Shown: positions 28,861 through 37,221 of the stretch, in pieces | Layout of the letters: each line of letters opens with the position of its first letter | How positions within the stretch are numbered: position 1 is the stretch's first letter | Origin: Candidatus Celerinatantimonas neptuna | GTDB lineage: Bacteria > Pseudomonadota > Gammaproteobacteria > Enterobacterales > Celerinatantimonadaceae | DNA length: 64,000 bases | Assembly: GCA_911810475.1 (NCBI GenBank) | Contig: OU461276.1 | Coordinates: 2,543,501 to 2,607,500 of the forward strand | Direction: 5' to 3' | The notes under the pieces: model-generated | The model's database searches: none | Seen by the model: only the letters and a program-made list of their open reading frames with translations | What the model was told of the DNA's origin: nothing | Position numbers and translations under genes: made by a program

Positions 28861-29291
28861 TAGCCAGCCCTCAGCTTTATGAATCGGGATAGTTTCCCAA
28901 CCAGAGGAATATGATCATGGAGCATGGTGGAAACATCGAAATAGTCGCAGTGTTGTGTGATGCGTCTTGAAAAATGCAGTAATGAGCAACCGTGGACATC
29001 AATTGGTGAACCTTTAGCTAAACGAGGGTGTGTGAAGGTCATTGTCCATGAGAGGCAGGCCCGTTCATGTTGTTCTATTGTGTCGTGGAACCGGAATTCG
29101 CAGTGTCGGGTATTTTGTAGCAAATATTCAAAGTATTGTTGTAATTTTGATTTGCCTTGTAATCGATGTAGCGGATCACAAAACAAAATATTTTCATCGT
29201 AGAGCTCTAAAAGAGACGTAATGTTTTGTTTTGATAAATGTTGATAACGTTGCTTAAGTTGTTCGATTAAGTTTCCCATGACTCTATCCAT
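28860..29291 (-). CDS. SnoaL/NTF2-like protein
   Basis: A small NTF2-fold protein (143 residues from ATG 29291, 139 from ATG 29279, which has a GGATAG sequence six bases upstream). The features are LLELYDENILFCDPLHRLQGKSKLQQYFEYLL and a conserved C-terminal strand RITQHCDYFDVSTML. The family includes isomerases, hydrolases and non-catalytic binding proteins. It opens the lipid-modification operon, in the same position as similar proteins in gammaproteobacterial cfa/DUF1365 clusters. Its exact function is unknown. Confidence 0.75.
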   Translation of the reverse strand: MDRVMGNLIEQLKQRYQHLSKQNITSLLELYDENILFCDPLHRLQGKSKLQQYFEYLLQNTRHCEFRFHDTIEQHERACLSWTMTFTHPRLAKGSPIDVHGCSLLHFSRRITQHCDYFDVSTMLHDHIPLVGKLSRFIKLRAG

Positions 29292-29485
29292 GTCATTACA
29301 CTGGTCTAAAAATCTGCGCGGGATGATTAACCATTAGATTTACATCAATAACCGGGCTTTGAGATCACTTCATCGTAAAGATGTAAGAGAAGACATGCGT
29401 CGTCGTTTCCTGATATAAAACGTTCGTTAGCTCGATAATCCGATTATTTAGCCTTGTTGATTCATCCTGTGATTCATTAATCTGC

Positions 29486-29658
29486 TAGGACGCGTTGACG
29501 TTTGGAGATGGTTTTTGCCGATTTTTGCTGTTCATTTAGACAAGGCCGGTTCTGTGCCGTGTAGTCATCTCCACAAATCAGAACCTAACGATGAATAAAC
29601 AGACAGCAAACGCGTTTCATTTGAACAAAATTCAACCGCCAAACGTCAACACACCCTA
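29486..29658. repeat. MITE-like element, copy 1
   Basis: A 173-bp element with 20-bp terminal inverted repeats, TAGGACGCGTTGACGTTTGG on the left and its counterpart TAGGGTGTGTTGACGTTTGG on the right (read inward on the minus strand). The interior shares several blocks with the element at 34207-34463 in opposite orientation (ATTCATCGTTA, CTGATTTGTGGA, AACAGCAAAAA). It encodes no protein. TA at both ends is consistent with a TA target site. It lies upstream of the lipid operon and downstream of rlmJ. Confidence 0.75.
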
Positions 29659-29791
29659 AGGCAGTTCAGTTACCTTAAATTCAGAACTGAAGTTTATTTA
29701 ATCTGTTATTAAGTTTATGCATTATTATTTGAAAGTGCGAATAAACAGACATATTGAGGGAAAAATTAAAAAAGAGATGTGTGGTAGAAGG

Positions 29792-29832
29792 ATCTTAATG
29801 CCTGCCACGTGATATGGGGCAAACATTAAGAT
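29792..29832. terminator. possible terminator hairpin after rlmJ
   Basis: Arms ATCTTAATG and CATTAAGAT (9 bp) flank an inner partial pairing, starting 5 bases past the rlmJ stop. A T-rich stretch on the minus strand begins about 20 bases beyond, so the spacing is unusual. Confidence 0.4.
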
Positions 29833-29836
29833 TTGA

Positions 29837-30685
29837 TTAAGCTTCGTTGACTAACTGAATACTGCGAAATGCCCCTTCGTTTGCGACTCCCAATTGTTTC
29901 GTCAGCCATGGCAGAGCACTTTCTAAGTCTTGTTTAAGCTTCCAGGGCGGATTGATGACAATCATACCGCTGGCTGTCATTCCCGACTGATTATTATCTC
30001 GGCGCTGAGATAATTCAAATAACTGTATATTGGGAATTCCACTTTCCTTGAGCCGTTTTTCGAGTCGATTAATCCGGTAGCGCTCAACAACCGGATACCA
30101 AAGTGCAATACAGCCTGTGGCAAAGCGTTTATGGGCTTGTGTAATCACTTTGACGACTCTGTCGTAGTCTTCTTTCAGCTCATAAGGTGGATCGATGAAC
30201 AATAAACCGCGTCGGGATGGGGGGGGTAATAAACCGATCGCGCCCTGAAAACCATCACTCTGTATGACTCTGATGCGTCTGTCTCGTTTCATCAGATTAG
30301 AGAGTGATTTAAAATCGGCTGGATGAAGTTCATGGAGAAATAATTTGTCCTGATTTCGCAAACAATGGGCTGCAATCCAGGGTGAGCCGGGATAATTTTC
30401 CAGTGCATTCGGTGAAGTATTGAATTGTTCAATGATCTTGAAAAACTCATTCAGAACCGAAGGACAATTAGCCTGTTTCCACACTAATTCAATGCCCTGA
30501 TGATATTCACCTGTTTTATTGGCTTGTTCGCTGGATAATCGATAGCCACCGGCGCCAGCATGGGTGTCGATATAACAGATAGCTTTATCTTTCTGAGTCA
30601 GATAGCTTAAGATCTGTGTTAACGTCAGATGTTTGATAATGTCAGCAAAATTTCCTGCGTGAAAGGAATGGCGGTAACTGAGCAC
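29837..30685 (-). CDS. rlmJ: 23S rRNA (adenine(2030)-N(6))-methyltransferase RlmJ
   Basis: A 282-residue RlmJ. The N-terminus MLSYRHSFHAGNFADIIKH is a family hallmark and IDTHAGAGGY is SAM motif I. GLLFIDPPYELKEDYDRV carries the DPPY catalytic motif for N6-adenine methylation. It modifies A2030 of 23S rRNA in naked rRNA. It starts at GTG, overlapping the upstream gene's stop as TAGTG, so the two are co-transcribed. Confidence 0.93.
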   Translation of the reverse strand: MLSYRHSFHAGNFADIIKHLTLTQILSYLTQKDKAICYIDTHAGAGGYRLSSEQANKTGEYHQGIELVWKQANCPSVLNEFFKIIEQFNTSPNALENYPGSPWIAAHCLRNQDKLFLHELHPADFKSLSNLMKRDRRIRVIQSDGFQGAIGLLPPPSRRGLLFIDPPYELKEDYDRVVKVITQAHKRFATGCIALWYPVVERYRINRLEKRLKESGIPNIQLFELSQRRDNNQSGMTASGMIVINPPWKLKQDLESALPWLTKQLGVANEGAFRSIQLVNEA

Positions 30686-31536
30686 TAGGAATTCTCCTGT
30701 TTATTTTTATCTTGGTTAAGAAGAATTCCGTTGGAACTAATTTGGATGAGGTGTTGACGATACAGATGACCTATGGCTTTTTTGTATTGTCCTTTACTGA
30801 CACCGAAAACGGCTGCAATTAATTTAGGATCACTTTTATCGCTGAGTGCAATATATCCACCATCTTGTTTCAACTGATCCATAATTTGTTGCTGCAATGC
30901 ATCAAGACGATAGTCTCCAGGTTTATTGAGACGAAGATCAAGGCGTCCATCTTCACGGTTTTTCTGAACATAAGCGGAGATCGTTTGCCCAATCGTTAAA
31001 CGGCTAAATACCTCATTATGATAAAGCATTCCCAGATAGCGGTTGTCGATGACCACCTGGTAGCCTAACTGTGAACGTGCGCTAATGAGTCCTTCAACCT
31101 TGTCACCATAATGATAGTCTGAATATTCTTTTAGCTGTTCTTCCAGTCTTGGGGTTGCGGCGAGCCGGCCCAGATTATCTAGATAGATATAAACAGCATA
31201 GCTGTGTCCGACTTGCATCGGCTCAAATTGTTCTCGCTCAGCAACAAAAATATCTTTTGGGATACCCAAGTCGAGAAACGCGCCAATATGATGAACCGCC
31301 ACGACCTTGAGCCAGGCAACTTCACCCAGTTGTGCTTTAGGCTCACAAGTGGTGGCTGCCAGCCTGTCTTCACTATCTAAATAGACAAACGCGTCAATTC
31401 TATCACCTTCATTACATTCGTCAGGGAGTTCGTCAATAGGTAATGGTGCCTGGTGCTGGTCATCACCGGCCAACATGGCGTAATGAGGCTTAATTTTGAC
31501 CACTTGAAGTGATTGGACGCGGCCGATTTGTAACAT
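30685..31536 (-). CDS. S1-domain RNA-binding protein, CvfB/YitL family
   Basis: About 283 residues with tandem S1-like OB folds and a C-terminal winged helix, the CvfB plan. Blocks include GEVAWLKVVAVHHIGAFLDL, KDIFVAEREQF and, in the last part, DGRLDLRLNKPGDYRLD. The wHTH is around LIAAVFGVSKGQYKKAIGHLYR. I chose ATG 31536, with GGAG 6 bases upstream, over an ATG 12 bases earlier. The family binds RNA and affects virulence factor or ribosome-related expression in Gram-positives. Role here unknown. It precedes rlmJ in one operon. Confidence 0.85.
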   Translation of the reverse strand: MLQIGRVQSLQVVKIKPHYAMLAGDDQHQAPLPIDELPDECNEGDRIDAFVYLDSEDRLAATTCEPKAQLGEVAWLKVVAVHHIGAFLDLGIPKDIFVAEREQFEPMQVGHSYAVYIYLDNLGRLAATPRLEEQLKEYSDYHYGDKVEGLISARSQLGYQVVIDNRYLGMLYHNEVFSRLTIGQTISAYVQKNREDGRLDLRLNKPGDYRLDALQQQIMDQLKQDGGYIALSDKSDPKLIAAVFGVSKGQYKKAIGHLYRQHLIQISSNGILLNQDKNKQENS

Positions 31537-31620
31537 GTTTTTCTCCATAGATGCTTGCTAGCCAGGGCGGTGATACGGCCTAAGGATACGCGAGTTCAGC
31601 TGTATTGTCGCATTTTTTAC

Positions 31621-31640
31621 AAGGTGGCCAAAGCCACCTT
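31621..31640. terminator. stem-loop after uraA
   Basis: A perfect 8-bp stem, AAGGTGGC and GCCACCTT, around a 4-base loop, 14 bases past the uraA stop. No downstream T-tract on the minus strand; it may act as an RNA 3'-end protector or terminator. Confidence 0.5.
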
Positions 31641-31653
31641 ATACATAGGAAGG

Positions 31654-32871
31654 TTAGTTCGTTTGGGGGTCAGATTTAGGTAAAGGCAAAATGAGATTTA
31701 GGAGAATCGCAACCAGGCCACACAGCCCGACGCCTTTAAGGGTAAATCCACCAAAACCAATGGCCATGCCACCGATTCCGAATACTAGTGTAACGGACAC
31801 TATCACCATATTCCGGGGGATCGACAGATCAACCTGTTTATGAATTAATGTATTCAGGCCAATGGTAGCAATTGCTCCGAATAATAAGCACATAATGCCT
31901 CCCATCACCGGAATAGGAATGGAAAGTAGGAAGGCTCCTGTTTTTCCGATGAACGCGAGAATAATGGCAAAAACAGCAGCCCAGGTCATAATCACCGGAT
32001 TATAGGTTTTCAGCAGGCTGACGGCACCTGTGACTTCCCCGTAACTGACTACCGGAGGTCCACCAAAGCAGGCTGCACAGATTGTTCCTAATCCATCACC
32101 GAGTAGTGAACGATGGATCCCTGGCTTTTCAACGAAGTTTTTTCCAACGACATTACTGATGGCTAAAATATCCCCGAAGTGCTCAATGGTCACGATCAAA
32201 CCGATTGGCGCAATAAATAGAATGGCCTGCCAGTTAAATGTGGGCGTTGTAAATGTCGGAATAGCAAACCAATCGGCCTGCAGAACAGGGGTGAAATTGA
32301 CCAGTCCGAGGCACAGGCTGAGTACATAACCAACAATCACACCGGTGACAATGGGCATGAGTCGGATAAGTCCTCGGCCAAAAATAGAGATAATGATGGT
32401 GGTTACCAGTGATGCGCCTGAGACACAAAGTGCTGCCGTTGCCGGAACTAACTGTGTGCCGTTCCCCGCTTTCCCTAATGCCATATTGACAGCTGTTGGG
32501 GCCAGAGCCAGACCAATTACCATGATGACAGGGCCAACAACGACAGGGGGAAGAAAACGTTCAATGACCTGGACTCCACGTAATTTGACCAGAGCACTAA
32601 CGATGATAAAAACGACACCGGCGGCAATGAGTCCCGATAAGGTAGCGGATAAACCGAATTGTTTGGTTCCTAATATAATAGGTGCGATAAACGCGAATGA
32701 ACTGCCGAGGAAAATAGGGATTTGGCGTTTTGTACAAACCTGGAAAATTAAGGTGCCTATCCCTGCACCGAGCAGTGCCAGCCGCGGATCGATTCCTGTT
32801 AATAAAGGAACCAATGTCGTGGCACCAAATGCAACGAGTAGCATTTGTGCACCGAGTAATGGAGTTTTCAT
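31654..32871 (-). CDS. uraA: uracil permease, nucleobase:cation symporter 2 family
   Basis: A 405-residue transporter with about 14 membrane segments. NCS2 signatures include the Glu in VTIEHFGDILAISNVVGK (TM8 substrate site), SYGEVTGAVSLLKTYNPVI (TM10), and the QIPIFLGSSFAF strand in the first half. UraA imports uracil with protons. A xanthine or other uracil analogue specificity is possible, since the TM10 block differs from NTTYGENIGV of E. coli UraA. Uridine phosphorylase lies 0.6 kb away, supporting pyrimidine salvage. Confidence 0.85.
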   Translation of the reverse strand: MKTPLLGAQMLLVAFGATTLVPLLTGIDPRLALLGAGIGTLIFQVCTKRQIPIFLGSSFAFIAPIILGTKQFGLSATLSGLIAAGVVFIIVSALVKLRGVQVIERFLPPVVVGPVIMVIGLALAPTAVNMALGKAGNGTQLVPATAALCVSGASLVTTIIISIFGRGLIRLMPIVTGVIVGYVLSLCLGLVNFTPVLQADWFAIPTFTTPTFNWQAILFIAPIGLIVTIEHFGDILAISNVVGKNFVEKPGIHRSLLGDGLGTICAACFGGPPVVSYGEVTGAVSLLKTYNPVIMTWAAVFAIILAFIGKTGAFLLSIPIPVMGGIMCLLFGAIATIGLNTLIHKQVDLSIPRNMVIVSVTLVFGIGGMAIGFGGFTLKGVGLCGLVAILLNLILPLPKSDPQTN

Positions 32872-32967
32872 ATGGCCTCTATATGATGGATTTGACGTAT
32901 GATAGTGAAACTTGTTTAGTATGGCTACGATTTATACTGATTTTAGTTTTTTGTTGAGGATTTTTTT

Positions 32968-33300
32968 ATGGCAAAGCATTCGGGTTCAGGTGACTCGGCC
33001 AGGACACAAGAACAGGCTACCGCTTTAGCGAAGGCCAACCAACGACCCGGGCAGACAAAAGCCCAAACTAAATTAATTGAAGAAGGGATACGCAGGGGAA
33101 TTTCTCAATATAAAAAACAACAAAAAGCGTTGGCTCGTGAGCGCGATAAGCAGCGTAAAAAGCAAACAAAAAGCGAAGATATTGTTGGGCAGATACAAGA
33201 GCAATCTGAACAACCGGTTTCTTCCAGATGGACTATGTATTTGCCCTGGGGATTGTTCGTTTTATCATGGATTGGATTTATTGTTTATTTGAATCGATGA
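32968..33300 (+). CDS. DUF2956 family protein
   Basis: A 110-residue basic protein ending in one C-terminal membrane segment (about residues 88-107, YLPWGLFVLSWIGFIVYL). The N-terminal part is rich in Lys, Gln and Arg (QTKAQTKLIEEGIRRGISQYKKQQKALARERDK), as in DUF2956, a family common in Vibrio and Shewanella. Predicted tail-anchored inner-membrane protein with a long cytoplasmic helix. Function unknown. It is divergent from uraA, 96 bases apart. Confidence 0.8.
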   Translation: MAKHSGSGDSARTQEQATALAKANQRPGQTKAQTKLIEEGIRRGISQYKKQQKALARERDKQRKKQTKSEDIVGQIQEQSEQPVSSRWTMYLPWGLFVLSWIGFIVYLNR

Positions 33301-33447
33301 TGCGTCATCATCAACAGATAGAGAAAATATTGGGTTGCTTATTCAGAGATATTTCCGAGTTGTGATCATCAAGACATGGTCTGAATACGCTTAGGATAAA
33401 CTGTTTGATATTGTTCCATAAAAATAAAATATGAAACGGGTGAAAGA

Positions 33448-34209
33448 ATGAATCAATCAGAAGTTTTTCATTTAGAGATTGGTCGGGCTGATTTAGATGG
33501 GGCGATGCTGGCTATTATACCGGGTGATCCGGCCCGGGTTTCGAGGATTGCTTCACTATTAGATGATCCACAGTTATTAGCGCAGACACGTGAGTTTACC
33601 TCAATGAGGGCTTATATCGATAAAACGCCTGTCATCATCTGTTCGACCGGAATTGGTGGGCCATCGACTTCAATTGCAGTTGAAGAGTTGGCACAACTGG
33701 GGATCCGGACGTTTTTGAGGGTTGGAACAACCGGTGCGATTCAGCCAGATATTGCGGTGGGTGATTTGATTATTACAACAGCGTCTGTTCGCTTAGATGG
33801 GGCCAGTGATCATTTTGCGCCGCAAAGTTTTCCGGCGGTTGCCGACTTTTATGCAACGCAAGCTTTAGTGGAAAGTGCCAATCAGGCCGGTTATACAACA
33901 CACGTAGGTGTCACCGCTTCTTCGGCTACTTTCTATCCCGGGCAAGAACGTTACGATACATTTACCCGGCATGTGACCTCTGTTTTTCGTGGTTCCAGGG
34001 CAGAATGGCAGGCATTGGGTGTGCTTAATTATGAGATGGAATCGGCTACTTTGTTAACCATGTGTGCGACTAGTGGATTACGGGCTGCGATGATCGCCGG
34101 TGTGATTGTTAGTCGTGAACAACAGGAAGAACCTGATAAGCAATTGATGGCTCAGTCTGAGCAAAGAGCTATCGATGTTGTGGTAAGTGCAGCTAAGCAA
34201 CTTATCTAG
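33448..34209 (+). CDS. udp: uridine phosphorylase
   Basis: A 253-residue nucleoside phosphorylase. Motifs [13 protein letters not shown] (phosphate), [30 protein letters not shown] and [12 protein letters not shown] (ribose-binding Glu, Met, Glu) match Udp. It cleaves uridine with phosphate to uracil and ribose-1-phosphate in the cytoplasm. Its stop codon TAG at 34207-34209 is the first three bases of a MITE-like element, so the last codons were probably set when that element inserted. The final residues SAAKQLI match the family end, so little or nothing was lost. Confidence 0.93.
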   Translation: MNQSEVFHLEIGRADLDGAMLAIIPGDPARVSRIASLLDDPQLLAQTREFTSMRAYIDKTPVIICSTGIGGPSTSIAVEELAQLGIRTFLRVGTTGAIQPDIAVGDLIITTASVRLDGASDHFAPQSFPAVADFYATQALVESANQAGYTTHVGVTASSATFYPGQERYDTFTRHVTSVFRGSRAEWQALGVLNYEMESATLLTMCATSGLRAAMIAGVIVSREQQEEPDKQLMAQSEQRAIDVVVSAAKQLI

Positions 34210-34463
34210 GTGTGTTGATGTTTGGCGGTTGAATTTTGTTTAGATTCGATGCGTTTTGGGCGCGGCGGGGGATGGTGTCGCTTAGTATTCTAAGGAAACC
34301 GGCCACAACAAAGCTCAAGACGCGTTTCAATTAACTCAAAGGGCAGCGTTTGTTGTTCATGTATTCATCGTTATGTCCTGATTTGTGGATATTACTACAT
34401 GGTATAGAACCTGCCCTGCTTAAATAAACAGCAAAAACCATCACTAGATGCCAATACGTCCTA
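34207..34463. repeat. MITE-like element, copy 2, supplying stop codons to both flanking genes
   Basis: A 257-bp element with imperfect terminal inverted repeats, TAGGTGTGTTGATGTTTGG on the left and TAGGACGTATTGGCATCTAG on the right (read inward). It shares several internal blocks with copy 1 (173 bp), but has about 84 extra bases in its left half. It fits exactly between convergent udp and lysR: TAG at 34207-34209 is the udp stop and CTA at 34461-34463 is the lysR stop on the other strand. Confidence 0.75.
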
Positions 34464-35333
34464 GCGTAATTCTTTCAGCAGAAAATCACGAAATATCTGA
34501 TTTGCACGGGATAAATAACGCTGATTGTGCCAAGCTAGATGTAAATGAATGGACTCAGGCGGGACGAATGAGCGGATTGCTATTTCGTCTTCAGGTTGAA
34601 TGACCAGTTTTAAAAGAATGCTGATAGCAAACCCTTGGCGAACGACGGTTTTAATGAGAGGCATTAAATTGGTGGTCATTATCTTGTGAGGAGCTATTTT
34701 ACTCTGACGACTGAATTGTTCGATAAAGCGTTGATGGAAAAAACCGGCATGAAATCCGATTTGTTCATACTGTAAAAATTGTTCCGGATGAATGTGTGTG
34801 AATTGGGTAAGAGGATGGTCTGTCGCCATACAACAGACCATTTCTTCATTTAAAATGGGTTGAGATGTCAGTTCCGTGCAGGATTCTTCTTCAGCAATAA
34901 TTCCTAAATCAAGTTCTCCCCGACTAAGCATTTGACGGATTGTGACTGAACCTTCATCGACGATTTCCAAAGCAAGGCCTGGGTATCGGTTATGAAAGGC
35001 CATAAGTAACGGTGGGAAAAAATAAGAACCGAGCATGGTGGGAATGCCAATTCGAACTTTGCCCTGTTGTAATTGTTGAATAGATGCAACGGCAGATTTA
35101 GCATCATCGGCCTGTGCAAGTAATTGACGGGCATGTATCAATAATTGTTCGCCGCTTTCTGTCAGAATAATCCCTCTTTCATGGCGGATCATAAGAGAGC
35201 AGTTCAGCTCGGTTTCTAACTTCTTCACGCTTCGGCTGAGTGCCGGTTGAGCGATATTTAACTCGTTGGCAGCCTGGGTAATCGAGCCAATATGTGCAAT
35301 GGTGGCAAAGTAGCGAAGCTGTTTTAGTTCCAC
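34461..35333 (-). CDS. LysR-family transcriptional regulator
   Basis: A 290-residue LTTR with an N-terminal winged helix (MELKQLRYFATIAHIGSITQAANELNIAQPALSRSVKKLE) and a periplasmic-binding-like effector domain beginning near residue 90. GTG start at 35333. It is divergent from an MFS transporter, the same arrangement as E. coli ynfL/ynfM, so it probably controls that transporter from the shared 128-base region. The stop codon TAG lies in the terminal repeat of the MITE-like element. Effector unknown. Confidence 0.9.
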   Translation of the reverse strand: MELKQLRYFATIAHIGSITQAANELNIAQPALSRSVKKLETELNCSLMIRHERGIILTESGEQLLIHARQLLAQADDAKSAVASIQQLQQGKVRIGIPTMLGSYFFPPLLMAFHNRYPGLALEIVDEGSVTIRQMLSRGELDLGIIAEEESCTELTSQPILNEEMVCCMATDHPLTQFTHIHPEQFLQYEQIGFHAGFFHQRFIEQFSRQSKIAPHKIMTTNLMPLIKTVVRQGFAISILLKLVIQPEDEIAIRSFVPPESIHLHLAWHNQRYLSRANQIFRDFLLKELR

Positions 35334-35461
35334 ATTTAAGTCCTTTATCTTTTCGATAGATATAACTATTTAGCATGGCTGGAATAAAAACAAGATCTTT
35401 TATTGATGTCCATCGGGTGGGATATGCTGACCTTACTTTTCTTGTGTCAGGAATTTTTCCC

Positions 35462-36688
35462 ATGAAATCACATCATCGGTTACTTACACTGATGGTTTGT
35501 GTCAGCTCCAGTGCTGCGTTTGCTAATCTTTATCTTTTTCAACCCCTCTTACCGATATTGGCACGGCATTACCATGTAGGAGAATTGGGCGTAAATATGG
35601 TGATGGCCTGTGCGATGGCTGGGATGGGCATTGGCCTGATTGTTTTTGCGGGGTTGGCTGATGCGTTGGGCCGTCGACAGATTTATTTATGGAGTATTTT
35701 TGCCGGTGTTGTTTTGACACTTTTTATGCCGTGGGTCAGCTCTTTTTCCATGTTACTTGGTCTTCGGTTTTTTCAGGGGGTTTTATTGGCAGGATGTCCG
35801 GCTGTAGCGATTGCTTTTTTATCGGATGAATTGCCACTTTGCCGGTTACCGATGTCTGTCGGATGGTTTGTTGCTGCAAATTCCATAGGGGGATTGAGTG
35901 GCCGTGTCTTTTCTGCTGTTTTAGCCCAACTGGATGGACATTGGCAAATTGCCTGTTGGGGGATTGGCACTCTGACGCTTCTTATTATGCTGGCTACGGT
36001 AAAATGGTTGCCTCAGGCCAGGAGATTTACGGCACATCCCTTCTCAGTCAGGCAAACATCCCGACAGTTCTGGCATCATTTGCATAATCGCCGGTTGTTA
36101 GCCATCTATTTAATCGGCGGAATTCTGTTTGGTGTCTTTGTGAATCAGTTTAGCTTTTTGCTCTTTTTACTCTCTAGCCCACCTTATTCGTTTCCGACGG
36201 CTTTAAGTGGAATGATTTTTCTGTGCTATCTCTCAGGAACATTCAGTGCGGCTCGATCGTCTTTGTTCAGTCAGCGTTTTGGCTTGGTGAATGGTATTTT
36301 AGTGGGTCTGTTGATCATGCTGGTGGCTTGTTTGTTACTGGTAAGTCAATCGCTTGTCATGATGATTGGCGGATTATTGGTTTTAGCTGCAGGGTTCTTT
36401 TTTTGCCACTCTCAGGCCAGCGCCCTGATTAGCCGACAGGTCGATCAGGCGAAAGCCAGTGCCCAGGCTTTATATACCTTATTTTATTATTTTGGGGCGA
36501 GTTTCGGGGCATTTTATTTGCAGCCATTTTATCACCTCTGGAAATGGCACGGTGTTGTGTTTGGTGTCGCTTTAGCCATTATCGGTTGTATTGTTCTGGC
36601 ATGCAGACTCAGATCCTGGCGCTTAAAAGGAATGGTTAAAGACGTTGAGCTTATTCATTTTAAAAAAGAAAAGCCGCGCCTCAATTGA
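35462..36688 (+). CDS. MFS transporter, YnfM-like
   Basis: A 408-residue 12-TM major facilitator protein. The loop 2-3 motif GLADALGRRQIYLW, NSIGGLSGRVFSAVLAQ and SAQALYTLFYYFGASFGAF align with E. coli YnfM. I chose ATG 35462, because the 29 codons upstream to ATG 35375 cross the LysR promoter region and are not transporter-like. The substrate is unknown; the family exports small metabolites, possibly arabinose or drugs. Divergent LysR gene is the likely regulator. Its 3' end overlaps a minus-strand terminator for the candidate sRNA. Confidence 0.85.
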   Translation: MKSHHRLLTLMVCVSSSAAFANLYLFQPLLPILARHYHVGELGVNMVMACAMAGMGIGLIVFAGLADALGRRQIYLWSIFAGVVLTLFMPWVSSFSMLLGLRFFQGVLLAGCPAVAIAFLSDELPLCRLPMSVGWFVAANSIGGLSGRVFSAVLAQLDGHWQIACWGIGTLTLLIMLATVKWLPQARRFTAHPFSVRQTSRQFWHHLHNRRLLAIYLIGGILFGVFVNQFSFLLFLLSSPPYSFPTALSGMIFLCYLSGTFSAARSSLFSQRFGLVNGILVGLLIMLVACLLLVSQSLVMMIGGLLVLAAGFFFCHSQASALISRQVDQAKASAQALYTLFYYFGASFGAFYLQPFYHLWKWHGVVFGVALAIIGCIVLACRLRSWRLKGMVKDVELIHFKKEKPRLN

Positions 36689-36696
36689 GGGCGGCT
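36662..36696 (-). terminator. intrinsic terminator for the minus-strand sRNA
   Basis: A stem of about 11 bp (AGCCGC and GCGGCT with CCTC/GAGG inside) at 36672-36696, followed on the minus strand by a T-rich run (36671-36662). On the plus strand there is no T-tract, so the orientation points to a leftward transcript ending here, over the last codons of the MFS gene. Confidence 0.7.
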
Positions 36697-36855
36697 GTCT
36701 AAATGTACAGACAATCATGGAGCAAGTGCTTTCCACTGCATTGAATCGCGAACATTGCAGTGTCAAGGGAGTGTTGCCGTAGCCCATTAATCAGGGGACT
36801 TAGCAGCTGATTTAAGTGTGCCGCTTAAATCATTCTTGCTGTACGGCGCTAAGTT
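36662..36855 (-). ncRNA. candidate Fur-repressed sRNA, RyhB-like
   Basis: A non-coding unit of about 190 nt on the minus strand. A near-perfect Fur box (36888-36908) lies next to a -35 TTGCAA (36884-36889) and, after 16 bases, a -10 TAAACT (36862-36867), so transcription should start near 36855. A strong terminator ends it near 36662. On the minus strand the stretch GGAAAGCACTTGCTC at about 36722-36736 resembles the RyhB core GAAAGCACGACATTGCTC, with a 3-base deletion. It is longer than E. coli RyhB, as in Vibrio. By inference it base-pairs with mRNAs of iron-using proteins under iron starvation, with Hfq. Not verified. Confidence 0.6.
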
Positions 36856-36887
36856 ATGATTAGTTTACAATGTTATTTTAAAATTGC

Positions 36888-36908
36888 AAATGATAATTAT
36901 TATCATTT
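36888..36908 (-). promoter_or_regulatory. Fur box
   Basis: A perfect inverted repeat: 10-bp arms AAATGATAAT and ATTATCATTT around one central T, overlapping the -35 region of the candidate sRNA promoter. This matches the Fur consensus GATAATGATAATCATTATC in its core. No plus-strand gene begins within 1.3 kb, so the leftward sRNA is the probable target. Confidence 0.75.
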
Positions 36909-37221
36909 TATTGTCGAATACATGTTTAATTTATAAAAGATTAAATTGGTCTGATTTTTAATGTATTCAGAGTCTCTGTTGTTCTTGTGTTATTTGTTTT
37001 GGCAGCGAAATGCCGGTTGATATTGTTTATCGATGATAAAGGGCACAAAGCTTAGAGGCGTGTACGACTTAATGTGAAGAGTGCCGGGGAAGGTAACATC
37101 CGGCGGTACATCTGCCTGATGATTCAGACTGTGAACATGATTTGTTGATATTCGATTTTTTCGGCCAGTCAGTGGGTGGTTGTTTGCTTTGGATCCTCAA
37201 TAATCATGTGTCGGGATGCTT
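36909..37221. other. AT-rich intergenic, no gene seen
   Basis: The 313 bases between the Fur box and the 3' end of the GST gene are AT-rich on the left and mixed on the right. I find no supported ORF and no clear terminator for the GST gene. Promoter elements upstream of the sRNA may extend into the left part. Confidence 0.4.

Noticed and set aside
32345-32902. 185-codon plus frame opposite uraA
   Set aside because: Antisense shadow of a conserved transporter; low-complexity Thr/Met/Pro composition and no motif.
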